A DNA stretch of 5,918 bases from Pseudomonadota bacterium (GTDB lineage Bacteria > Pseudomonadota > Gammaproteobacteria > Xanthomonadales > Xanthomonadaceae): positions 1 to 5,918 of the forward strand of contig JAFAFF010000230.1 in NCBI GenBank assembly GCA_023423605.1. Reading direction: 5' to 3'. The notes under the pieces were generated by a model. The model had not been told where the DNA came from. It worked only from the letters and a program-made list of their open reading frames with translations, and made no database searches. Below are positions 1 to 4,588 of the stretch, piece after piece. Position 1 is the first letter of the stretch; each line of letters opens with the position of its first letter. The translations under genes and the position numbers were made by a program.

Positions 1-32
1 CGGCCAGTGCCGTAGTTTTGAGTGATAGCCAT
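1..32 (-). CDS. rpsI: 30S ribosomal protein S9, 5' fragment only
   Basis: Only the first ten full codons (plus two bases) lie in the window. Read on the minus strand from an ATG at 32-30 they give MAITQNYGTG followed by a partial Arg codon. This matches the start of S9 proteins of Xanthomonadaceae as I recall them. The ATG follows the rplM stop codon after a 2-nt gap, which is the usual rplM-rpsI arrangement, so the two are almost certainly co-transcribed and translationally coupled. S9 is a small-subunit protein whose C-terminal tail reaches the P-site tRNA; that part lies outside the window. No strong ribosome binding site is visible in the end of rplM, which fits coupling. The identification rests on ten residues plus the neighbour. 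Confidence 0.85.
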   Translation of the reverse strand, partial: MAITQNYGTG

Positions 33-34
33 GA

Positions 35-463
35 TTAGATATCCAGAACCTGCGGCTGCTGTGCGGCGTGCGGATGCTCAGTGCCGGCGTAGACCTTGAG
101 CTTGCGGTACATCTGGCGACCCAGCGGTCCCTTCGGCAGCATGCCCTTCACGGCGATCTCGATCACGCGCTCCGGGTGGCGCTCAAGCGCCTGGGCCAGG
201 GATTCGGTCTTCAGGTTGCCGATGTAACCGGTGAAACGGTGGTACATCTTGTCCTGCAGCTTCTTGCCGGTGACGGCAATCTTTTCTGCGTTGATGACAA
301 CCAGGTAGTCGCCGGTATCGACGTGCGGGGTGTAGACCGGCTTGTGCTTGCCACGCAGACGGCGGGCCAGCTCGGTGGCGAGACGGCCCAGGGTCTTGCC
401 CTCGGCGTCGACGAGGTACCAGTCGCGCTGGACGGTCTCGTTCTTGGCGGTGAAAGTGCTCAT
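35..463 (-). CDS. rplM: 50S ribosomal protein L13
   Basis: The 142-residue product is L13, an early-assembling protein of the large ribosomal subunit that binds 23S rRNA. It is nearly colinear with E. coli L13, also 142 residues. Diagnostic blocks are [20 protein letters not shown] near residues 22-41, [10 protein letters not shown], the signature [16 protein letters not shown] in the C-terminal half, and the terminal [10 protein letters not shown]. The reading frame stays open upstream to 520, but the family start [15 protein letters not shown] fixes the ATG at 463. The upstream ribosome binding site is weak (GAG about 6-8 nt before the ATG). A good minus-strand promoter at 551-579 implies a leader of about 80 nt. 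That leader begins with a small hairpin (arms 521-525 and 536-540). In E. coli L13 is known to repress its own operon, and whether this leader does the same is unknown. rpsI follows after 2 nt. Confidence 0.98.
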   Translation of the reverse strand: MSTFTAKNETVQRDWYLVDAEGKTLGRLATELARRLRGKHKPVYTPHVDTGDYLVVINAEKIAVTGKKLQDKMYHRFTGYIGNLKTESLAQALERHPERVIEIAVKGMLPKGPLGRQMYRKLKVYAGTEHPHAAQQPQVLDI

Positions 464-550
464 GAAGAACTCTATGTAGGTCGGGCTCATTGCGGCGATG
501 GACGGCCGGAACTCTGCCACGCGTTGTGAAGGTGAAACGCAAGAGGCGGG

Positions 551-579
551 ATTCTAGCCCTATTTCCGCCGCGGCGCAA
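551..579 (-). promoter_or_regulatory. Sigma-70 promoter for rplM-rpsI
   Basis: On the minus strand a -35 box TTGCGC (579-574) and a -10 box TAGAAT (556-551) are separated by exactly 17 bp. Five of six -10 bases match TATAAT, and the -35 keeps TTG. The expected start of transcription is near 544, about 80 nt before the rplM ATG. This is the best-looking housekeeping promoter in the window and fits a highly expressed ribosomal operon. Confidence 0.65.
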
Positions 580-598
580 GCGTGGCCGACACTCCGGG

Positions 599-627
599 TT
601 GGCAGAAGCGGCACGGGCAGCGAGAAT
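599..627 (+). promoter_or_regulatory. Candidate sigma-70 promoter for coq7
   Basis: TTGGCA (599-604) and GAGAAT (622-627) are spaced by 17 bp on the plus strand, about 28 bp before the coq7 ATG. Transcription would begin near 634, giving a leader of about 20 nt. The -35 keeps TTG plus the final CA, and the -10 matches four of six bases. It sits back to back with the rplM promoter, with 19 bp between the two -35 elements. It was found by eye only. Confidence 0.4.
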
Positions 628-654
628 CAGGCTCCCCCGACGCCCCGATCCGCC

Positions 655-1299
655 ATGACCACGCTCCGCCAGACCGCGCCACTGGACCACCTGCTGACCG
701 AGGCGCAGCGTGCGCTGGACACCGTGTTCGGCAACCCGCCGGCGTCGCGCCCCTACCCTGCCGCCGCTGCGGCCGAGCCGGGCATGGCCGCGGACGAGCG
801 TCGCCACGCCGCCGGGCTGATGCGTATCAACCATGTCGGCGAGGTATGCGCGCAGGGACTGTATTTCGGCCAGGCGGCGGTGGCACGGGATCCTGCGACC
901 CGTGCGCATCTGCTGGAGGCCGCACAGGAAGAAACCGACCACCTGGCGTGGTGCGCGACCCGGCTATCCGAACTGGACAGCCGCGCCAGCCTGTTCAATC
1001 CGCTCTGGTATGCCGGCAGCTATGCCATCGGCACCCTCGCCGGGCTGCGCGGCGACGGCTGGAACCTGGGTTTCGTGGTGGAAACCGAACGCCAGGTGGA
1101 AGCCCATCTGGATGAACACCTGGAAACGCTGCCACCGGGCGATCTGCGCAGCCGCAAAGTGATCCGGGTGATGAAGGCGGACGAGGCGCGCCACGCCGCG
1201 CATGCCGAGCAGGCGGGCGCCCGACAGTTGCCGTTCCCGGTTCCCGGCGTGATGGCGCTGGCTTCGAAGGTGATGAAGACCATCGCCTACCGCATCTGA
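655..1299 (+). CDS. coq7: Coq7-type 2-polyprenyl-3-methyl-6-methoxy-1,4-benzoquinone hydroxylase
   Basis: This 214-residue protein is a Coq7/Cat5 di-iron monooxygenase, which performs an O2-dependent ring hydroxylation (demethoxyubiquinone to 5-hydroxy-ubiquinone) late in ubiquinone synthesis at the inner membrane. The ferritin-like ligand set is complete: Glu63 in [10 protein letters not shown], Glu93 and His96 in EETDH, Glu145 in VETERQ, and Glu177 and His180 in DEARH. The 30- and 52-residue spacings between the first ligands equal those of human COQ7. A hydrophobic segment around 113-142 is likely the membrane-contacting part. The frame is open back to 490, but the upstream part is low-complexity and crosses the rplM promoter, so I chose the ATG at 655, where the usual family length begins. 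There is no clear Shine-Dalgarno sequence. The gene converges on the SMR exporter gene and has no operon partner here. Confidence 0.95.
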   Translation: MTTLRQTAPLDHLLTEAQRALDTVFGNPPASRPYPAAAAAEPGMAADERRHAAGLMRINHVGEVCAQGLYFGQAAVARDPATRAHLLEAAQEETDHLAWCATRLSELDSRASLFNPLWYAGSYAIGTLAGLRGDGWNLGFVVETERQVEAHLDEHLETLPPGDLRSRKVIRVMKADEARHAAHAEQAGARQLPFPVPGVMALASKVMKTIAYRI

Positions 1300-1321
1300 A
1301 GCGCAGCATATCCAAAGGGCA

Positions 1322-1342
1322 GCACCCACCAACGGTGGGTGC
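1322..1342. repeat. REP-like palindrome after coq7
   Basis: A perfect 9-bp inverted repeat, GCACCCACC - AAC - GGTGGGTGC, starts 23 bp after the coq7 stop. On the minus strand it is preceded by GTGG, close to the GTAG head of S. maltophilia REP (SMAG) elements. No T-run follows on the plus strand, so it is not a standard intrinsic terminator, though the stem could still stabilise or end the coq7 transcript. Confidence 0.6.
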
Positions 1343-1360
1343 CCACCAGAGGCATCGCAA

Positions 1361-1381
1361 GCACCTGCGCAGCACAGGTGC
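1361..1381. repeat. Inverted repeat, 7-bp arms
   Basis: GCACCTG (1361-1367) and CAGGTGC (1375-1381) form a perfect 7-bp stem with a 7-nt loop. It lies between the REP-like palindrome at 1322 and the tandem repeat at 1387, so it belongs to the structured cluster between the convergent coq7 and SMR genes. Function unknown. Confidence 0.45.
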
Positions 1382-1386
1382 GGACG

Positions 1387-1451
1387 ACCGGCCGATGCGG
1401 TGGGGACTACCGGCCGATGCGGTGGGGACTACCGGCCGATGCGCGGTGGGG
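1387..1451. repeat. 22-bp tandem repeat, about 2.9 copies
   Basis: Two identical 22-bp units (1387-1408 and 1409-1430) begin ACCGGCCGATGCGG and end TGGGGACT. A third, imperfect copy (1431-1451) carries an extra CG after GATGCG and lacks the end of the unit. On the minus strand each of the two unit junctions reads CCGGTAGT, which includes the GTAG tetranucleotide typical of the head of SMAG repeats. The array is non-coding and lies between two convergent genes. Confidence 0.85.
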
Positions 1452-1470
1452 CCCGACCATTGGTCGGGCC
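1450..1470. repeat. Palindrome just downstream of the SMR gene
   Basis: GGCCCGACC - ATT - GGTCGGGCC is a perfect 9-bp stem starting 3 bp beyond the minus-strand stop codon of the SMR gene. It probably forms the 3' end structure of that transcript. There is no T-run after it on either strand, so it is REP-like rather than a textbook terminator. Confidence 0.6.
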
Positions 1471-1473
1471 GCC

Positions 1474-1794
1474 TCAGTTCGGCGACACCAGCTTCAGACC
1501 GATCACGCCCGCAACAATCAACGCTACGCAACCCAGCCGTGCCGGCGATGCACTGTCGTTGAACAGCACGATCCCGAGCACCGTCACCCCCACCGCTCCG
1601 ATGCCGGTCCAGATCGCATAGGTGGTACCGACCGGAATGGCCTTCATCGCCTGGCTCATCAGGTACAGGCTGATCAACGCCGCGATGGCGGTCGCCACGG
1701 TGGGCAACGGCTTGCTGAAGCCGTCGGAATACTTCATCCCGACGGCGAAACCGATCTCGAACAGGCCTGCCAGCAGCAGGTAGATCCAGGGCAT
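1474..1794 (-). CDS. sugE: Small multidrug resistance (SMR) exporter, SugE/Gdx type
   Basis: The 106-residue protein has four predicted membrane helices and belongs to the SMR family of dual-topology, proton-coupled dimeric exporters. The essential membrane Glu13 lies in AGLFEIG. The Gdx/SugE features KYSDGF (21-26), Ser42, Tyr59 and Trp62 in PVGTTYAIWTGIGAVG, and IGLKL near the C-terminus are present, so guanidinium or small cationic compounds are the likely substrate. Gdx proteins I can recall have Trp at position 16 (EVVWA), but here the segment is E-I-G-F-A, with Phe at that position and Gly before it as in EmrE-like proteins. Substrate range is therefore uncertain. The ATG at 1794 has a good ribosome binding site, GAGGA, 6 nt upstream. 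No SMR partner gene is adjacent. A strong hairpin (1825-1852) lies in or just before its leader. Confidence 0.9.
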   Translation of the reverse strand: MPWIYLLLAGLFEIGFAVGMKYSDGFSKPLPTVATAIAALISLYLMSQAMKAIPVGTTYAIWTGIGAVGVTVLGIVLFNDSASPARLGCVALIVAGVIGLKLVSPN

Positions 1795-1816
1795 GTGATG
1801 TCCTCAATGTATCCGG

Positions 1817-1852
1817 AAAACAGAACGGCCCGGTGTCTGCACACCGGGCCGT
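1817..1852 (-). terminator. Rho-independent terminator-like hairpin between speD and sugE
   Basis: A perfect 12-bp inverted repeat, ACGGCCCGGTGT (1825-1836) and its complement (1841-1852), with a 4-nt loop, is followed on the minus strand by TTCTGTTTT (1825-1817). The position suits termination of speD transcription 110 bp after its stop codon, just before the sugE ribosome binding site. The T-tract is interrupted. An attenuator role in the sugE leader is possible but not shown. Confidence 0.65.
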
Positions 1853-1883
1853 GGGTCGCTCGACTACCGTGCACTACCCGCTT

Positions 1884-1920
1884 CCGCCATGTCCCGTGCG
1901 GTACGCCGCACGCATGGCGG
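1884..1920. repeat. Long bulged inverted repeat in the speD 3' region
   Basis: Outer arms CCGCCATG (1884-1891) and CATGGCGG (1913-1920) enclose a second perfect stem, CGTGCGG (1895-1901) and CCGCACG (1906-1912), with a TACG tetraloop. The only defect is a 3-nt TCC bulge on one side (1892-1894). That gives 15 paired bases. A smaller hairpin, GCGCC-CGAG-GGCGC (1925-1936 region), follows directly, so the speD 3' region is highly structured. No T-run follows. Function unknown. Confidence 0.6.
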
Positions 1921-1961
1921 GCAGCGCCCGAGGGCGCCGCGCCGGTATTACCGCGCCGATG

Positions 1962-2756
1962 TCATTCGGACAGGTTGCGTCCGTGGAACAGCTCTTCGAT
2001 CTCGCGGCGCAGCAGCGCTTCGATCTTCATGCGCTCCTTGAAGGACAGGTTCTTGGCCTTCTCTTCGAACAGGTACTGGTCCAGGTCGAAGTCCTTCAGA
2101 TGCATCTTCGTGTGGAAGATGTTTTCCTGGTAGACATTGACGTCGAACATCTCGTAACGCGACTTGATGTTCTTGGCCAGGAAGTTCTGGATCGAATTGA
2201 TCTTGTGATCGATGAAGTGCTTCTTGCCCTTCACGTCGCGGGTGAAACCACGCACGCGGTAATCCATGATCACGATGTCCGATTCCAGACTCTCGATCAG
2301 GTAGTTCAGCGCCTTCAGCGGCGAGATGACGCCACAGGTAGCCACGTCGATGTCGGCGCGGAAGGTGGCGATGCCTTCCTGCGGGTGCGTTTCCGGATAG
2401 GTGTGCACGGTGATGTGCGACTTGTCCATGTGCGCGACCACGGCGTCGGAAATCAGCTCCTTGCCGGCCTGCTTCTTGTCGATCACCGGCTCTTCGGAGA
2501 TCAGGATCGTCACCGAGGCACCCTGCGGATCGTAATCCTGGCGCGCGACGTTGAGGATGTTCGCGCCGATGATCTCGGCCACGTCCGTGAGAATCTGAGT
2601 CAGCCTGTCGGCGTTGTACTCTTCATCGATGTATTCAATGTAACGCTGGCGCTCCTCTTCGGTGCGGGCGTAACAGACGTCATAGATGTTGAAGCTCAGC
2701 GCCTTGGTGAGGTTGTTGAAACCTTGCAACCTCAGGCGAGGCAACGGCTTGACCAC
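1962..2756 (-). CDS. speD: S-adenosylmethionine decarboxylase proenzyme
   Basis: SpeD makes decarboxylated AdoMet, the aminopropyl donor for spermidine synthase. The 264-residue product has the length of E. coli SpeD and is colinear with it. The proenzyme self-cleaves at Lys112-Ser113 in [12 protein letters not shown], turning Ser113 into the pyruvoyl cofactor. Cys141 in [15 protein letters not shown] is the conserved catalytic acid. Other family blocks are [11 protein letters not shown] (12-22), [19 protein letters not shown] and [14 protein letters not shown]. The frame is open to 2891, but family homology starts at about residue 10 from a GTG at 2756 that has AGGA 9 nt upstream. Starting there gives 264 residues, so I chose GTG. 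No speE is in the window. The gene is divergent from clp and shares a 150-bp control region with it. Confidence 0.95.
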   Translation of the reverse strand: MVKPLPRLRLQGFNNLTKALSFNIYDVCYARTEEERQRYIEYIDEEYNADRLTQILTDVAEIIGANILNVARQDYDPQGASVTILISEEPVIDKKQAGKELISDAVVAHMDKSHITVHTYPETHPQEGIATFRADIDVATCGVISPLKALNYLIESLESDIVIMDYRVRGFTRDVKGKKHFIDHKINSIQNFLAKNIKSRYEMFDVNVYQENIFHTKMHLKDFDLDQYLFEEKAKNLSFKERMKIEALLRREIEELFHGRNLSE

Positions 2757-2790
2757 GGCGGTCGATCCTGTAGGAGAGGGGAAAGGAACA

Positions 2791-2820
2791 ATTATGAGGC
2801 AAACCAGCCCCAAGGGGTAA
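2791..2820 (-). promoter_or_regulatory. Candidate speD promoter
   Basis: On the minus strand CATAAT (2796-2791, five of six bases of TATAAT) lies 18 bp from TTACCC (2820-2815). Transcription would begin near 2784, giving a leader of about 28 nt before the GTG start. The -35 is poor, so activation by a regulator is plausible. A perfect AATGTGA half-site for a CRP-like protein begins at 2819 and touches this -35. Confidence 0.4.
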
Positions 2821-2839
2821 TGTGAACACGTTGCCGGAT

Positions 2840-2856
2840 CTGGCACGGTGTTTGCT
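2840..2856 (+). promoter_or_regulatory. Putative sigma-54 (RpoN) promoter of clp
   Basis: The plus strand reads C-TGGCACG-GTGT-TTGCT, which matches the sigma-54 consensus YTGGCACGNNNNTTGCW at every defined base. The invariant GG (2842-2843) and GC (2854-2855) have the required 10 bp between them. Transcription would begin about 12 bp after the GC, near 2867, leaving a 40-nt leader before the clp ATG at 2907. A sigma-54 promoter also needs an enhancer-binding activator and upstream sites, which I cannot identify here. The match is by eye and untested. Confidence 0.55.
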
Positions 2857-2881
2857 CTTAACATTTGCGCTCCGCTAAGCT
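2852..2881 (+). promoter_or_regulatory. Alternative sigma-70 promoter of clp
   Basis: TTGCTC (2852-2857) and TAAGCT (2876-2881), with an 18-bp spacer, form a weak sigma-70 candidate that overlaps the -12 element of the putative sigma-54 promoter. The context TCCGCTAAGCT resembles the TCCGCTAGGCT found before the TSUP gene at 3750-3760, which suggests a shared -10 style. Transcription would start near 2888. The two clp promoters would be mutually exclusive. Confidence 0.35.
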
Positions 2882-2906
2882 GCGCCCACACCCCGTGAAT
2901 CCGTTC

Positions 2907-3596
2907 ATGCGCAGAGGGAGCGCCACCATCGTGTCAACCGTGCGCCTTGCTACCAGTCCGTTGGCTTTGGACATTGCTACCATCGACCGCTTCCTGGCCC
3001 ACAGCCACCGGCGTCGTTACCCTGCCCGAACCGATGTGTTCCGTCCCGGCGACCCTGCCGGCACCCTTTATTATGTGATAAGCGGCTCAGTTTCCATCAT
3101 CGCCGAGGAGGACGAGGAGCGCGAACTGGTCCTCGGTTACTTCGGCACGGGCGAGTTCGTCGGCGAAATGGGCCTGTTCGTGGAGTCAGACCGCCGCGAG
3201 GTCATCCTGCGCACCCGCAGCACCTGCGAACTGGCCGAGATCAGCTATGAGCGGCTGCACCAGCTGTTCCTGGGGCCGCTGTCCAACGACGCCCCCCGGC
3301 TGCTCTACGCGTTGGGCCAGCAGATCTCCAAGCGCCTGCTGGATACCAGCAGGAAAGCCAGCCGACTGGCCTTCCTGGACGTCACCGACCGCATCGTGCG
3401 CACGCTGCACGACCTGGCCGAGGAACCCGAGGCGATGTCCCATCCGCAAGGCAGCCAGCTGCGTGTATCGCGCCAGGAACTGGCACGGCTGGTGGGCTGC
3501 TCCCGGGAAATGGCCGGCCGCGTGCTGAAGAAGCTGCAGCTCGATGGCGTGCTGCACGCCCGCGGCAAGACCGTGGTGCTGTACGGGACCCGTTGA
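2907..3596 (+). CDS. clp: CRP-like global regulator Clp (Vfr/CRP family)
   Basis: Clp is the CRP-family global regulator of Xanthomonadaceae that links c-di-GMP to virulence and exoenzyme genes. The 229-residue form has a cyclic-nucleotide-binding beta-roll (about 40-115) with [10 protein letters not shown], a dimerisation helix (about 127-160) and a helix-turn-helix [24 protein letters not shown] (187-210) close to that of E. coli CRP. The E. coli cAMP-binding Arg-Ser pair is Arg97-Glu98 here. This Ser-to-Glu change is known in Xanthomonas Clp, which binds c-di-GMP and then releases DNA. Asp69, Arg153, Arg165 and Asp169 align with residues I recall as implicated in c-di-GMP binding. The ATG at 2907 gives the family length but has a poor ribosome binding site. 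A GTG at 2931 has AGGGAG 10 nt upstream and would give 221 residues. An in-frame ATG at 2865 lies too close to the predicted promoters. Confidence 0.95.
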   Translation: MRRGSATIVSTVRLATSPLALDIATIDRFLAHSHRRRYPARTDVFRPGDPAGTLYYVISGSVSIIAEEDEERELVLGYFGTGEFVGEMGLFVESDRREVILRTRSTCELAEISYERLHQLFLGPLSNDAPRLLYALGQQISKRLLDTSRKASRLAFLDVTDRIVRTLHDLAEEPEAMSHPQGSQLRVSRQELARLVGCSREMAGRVLKKLQLDGVLHARGKTVVLYGTR

Positions 3597-3612
3597 GCGG
3601 CCCGGCGGGTGA

Positions 3613-3634
3613 TGCCGGCCACGGCTGGCCGGCA
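3613..3634. repeat. REP-like palindrome after clp
   Basis: TGCCGGCCA - CGGC - TGGCCGGCA is a perfect 9-bp stem with a tetraloop, starting 16 bp after the clp stop. It resembles the TGCCGGCC...GGCCGGCA palindromes common between Stenotrophomonas genes. It is preceded by GGTGA rather than GTAG, and no T-run follows. It may stabilise or end the clp transcript. Confidence 0.6.
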
Positions 3635-3637
3635 AAC

Positions 3638-3674
3638 GCACCCTGTTGGCCAGCAGGCGGCAGGGTGCCTGCTG
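3638..3674. repeat. Two overlapping, mutually exclusive inverted repeats
   Basis: GCACCCTG (3638-3645) pairs with CAGGGTGC (3661-3668). CAGCAGGC (3651-3658) pairs with GCCTGCTG (3667-3674). The right arms share two bases (3667-3668), so full stems exclude each other or could form a pseudoknot-like fold. The region lies between clp and the TSUP gene, upstream of the predicted TSUP transcription start. Confidence 0.5.
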
Positions 3675-3754
3675 CGCCCCAGGCCCATCGGGTCGCCCGC
3701 CAGCGGCACACGGCCCCGCGCGGGCCATCGCAGTTCCCCCACATCGGCTTCCGC

Positions 3755-3767
3755 TAGGCTTCGCGCA
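3755..3767 (+). promoter_or_regulatory. -10 element placing the TSUP transcript start at its ATG
   Basis: TAGGCT (3755-3760) in the context TTCCGCTAGGCTT ends 6 bp before the ATG at 3767. With ordinary -10 to +1 spacing, transcription would start at or next to the A of the ATG and give a leaderless mRNA. No good -35 box is visible. The AGG inside the same element is 8 nt from the ATG and could instead be a weak Shine-Dalgarno sequence if transcription begins further upstream. Confidence 0.4.
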
Positions 3768-4528
3768 TGGAACTGAGCAATGAATTCTGGTGGTTCATCC
3801 TCATCGGCCTGGGCGCGCAGCTGGTCGATGGCGCCCTTGGCATGGCCTTTGGGCTGGTCTCGTCTTCGGTGATGCTCAGCATGGGCATTCCGCCAGCCCA
3901 CGTAAGCGCCAGCGTACATACCGCCGAAGTCTTCACCACCGGCGCTTCGGGGGTGTCCCACCTGGTGGCCGGCAATGTGGACCGCAGGCTGTTCCTGCGC
4001 CTTGCCCTGCCTGGCGCCATTGGCGGAGCGGTGGGCGCATACGGCCTCACGCAGCTGCCCGGAGACGTCATCCGGCCATTGATTTATCTGTACCTGCTGG
4101 CGCTGGCCGTCATCATTCTGTTGCGGGCGGCAGGACGCCTGATGCCCAAGGGCGACATCAAGCGCGTGCCGCTGCTCGGTGCGGTCGCCGGCTTCCTGGA
4201 CGCTACCGGGGGCGGTGGCTGGGGACCGGTCGCCACCTCGACGCTGCTGGCGCGTGGCGGCCAGGCCCGCACCACCATCGGCACCGTCAATGCCGCGGAG
4301 TTCGTGGTGACGCTTACGGTGTCCGCCACCTTCCTGATGGCCATGGGCCTGCATCACCTGCAGATCGTCGCCGGCCTGCTGATCGGCGGCATGATGGCCG
4401 CGCCGCTGGCGGCGGTGCTGGTGAAACGGGTGAAGGAGCGGTGGGTACTGGTCGCCGTGGGCGTGCTGGTGCTGGGCATCAGCCTGTACCAGATAGGCCA
4501 TGCGGTGGGCGGCTGGCTGGGCTCGTAA
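3767..4528 (+). CDS. TauE/SafE (TSUP) family membrane transporter
   Basis: This 253-residue, very hydrophobic protein belongs to the TSUP family (PF01925), whose characterised members export sulfite, sulfoacetate or related organosulfur anions across the inner membrane. Around eight membrane segments are expected. The typical internal duplication is visible. GLGAQLVDGALGMAFG (15-29) in the first half corresponds to GAVAGFLDATGGGGWGPV (138-155) in the second. SASVHTAEVF (47-56) corresponds to IGTVNAAEFV (171-180). A basic cytoplasmic loop, KGDIKR (128-133), separates the halves. Length is normal for the family. The ATG at 3767 is the first start in frame and falls at the predicted transcription start. 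No sulfur-metabolism gene is nearby, so the substrate cannot be assigned. It converges on the HAD gene with a REP-like pair between them. Confidence 0.92.
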   Translation: MELSNEFWWFILIGLGAQLVDGALGMAFGLVSSSVMLSMGIPPAHVSASVHTAEVFTTGASGVSHLVAGNVDRRLFLRLALPGAIGGAVGAYGLTQLPGDVIRPLIYLYLLALAVIILLRAAGRLMPKGDIKRVPLLGAVAGFLDATGGGGWGPVATSTLLARGGQARTTIGTVNAAEFVVTLTVSATFLMAMGLHHLQIVAGLLIGGMMAAPLAAVLVKRVKERWVLVAVGVLVLGISLYQIGHAVGGWLGS

Positions 4529-4530
4529 AG

Positions 4531-4588
4531 GTGGGTGACGACCGCTGGTCGTCACACCCCGCACTCGCCGAGCACGGCTCGGCGCTAC
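4531..4588. repeat. Pair of REP-like (SMAG-type) palindromes, outward-facing heads
   Basis: Palindrome 1 is GTGACGACC - GCT - GGTCGTCAC (4535-4555), headed on the plus strand by GTGG (4531-4534). Palindrome 2 is CGCCGAGC - ACG - GCTCGGCG (4566-4584), headed on the minus strand by GTAG (4588-4585). GTAG next to a CGCCGAGC palindrome is the form of S. maltophilia SMAG repeats. The two heads face outward, the geometry of REPIN/BIME doublets, but the two stems differ in sequence. The doublet fills the gap between the convergent TSUP and HAD genes and could act as a bidirectional transcript end. Neither stem has a T-run. Confidence 0.7.

Noticed and set aside
464..520. N-terminal extension of L13 to an ATG at 520
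   Set aside because: The added residues have no counterpart in L13, and the family start MSTFTAKNE fits the ATG at 463.
490..654. N-terminal extension of Coq7 to 490
   Set aside because: The extra 55 residues are Arg/Ser/Pro-rich, overlap the divergent promoter region, and exceed the usual Coq7 length.
1387..1451. CRISPR array
   Set aside because: The 22-bp units are directly adjacent with no spacers, and there are fewer than three full copies.
1795..1961. Guanidine riboswitch (classes I, II or III) upstream of the SMR gene
   Set aside because: I could not find the ACGR loop pair of class II, the conserved strings of class I or the pseudoknot of class III on the minus strand. The hairpin loops here read GCAG and CGTA.
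1833..2825. 330-codon plus-strand open frame opposite speD
   Set aside because: It is antisense to a clear, full-length SpeD, has no recognisable domain, and its composition is what GC-rich third-position bias produces on the opposite strand.
2757..2891. Extension of SpeD to an ATG at 2891
   Set aside because: The extension would cross the predicted speD promoter and the clp promoter, while the GTG at 2756 has an AGGA at good spacing and gives the exact family length.
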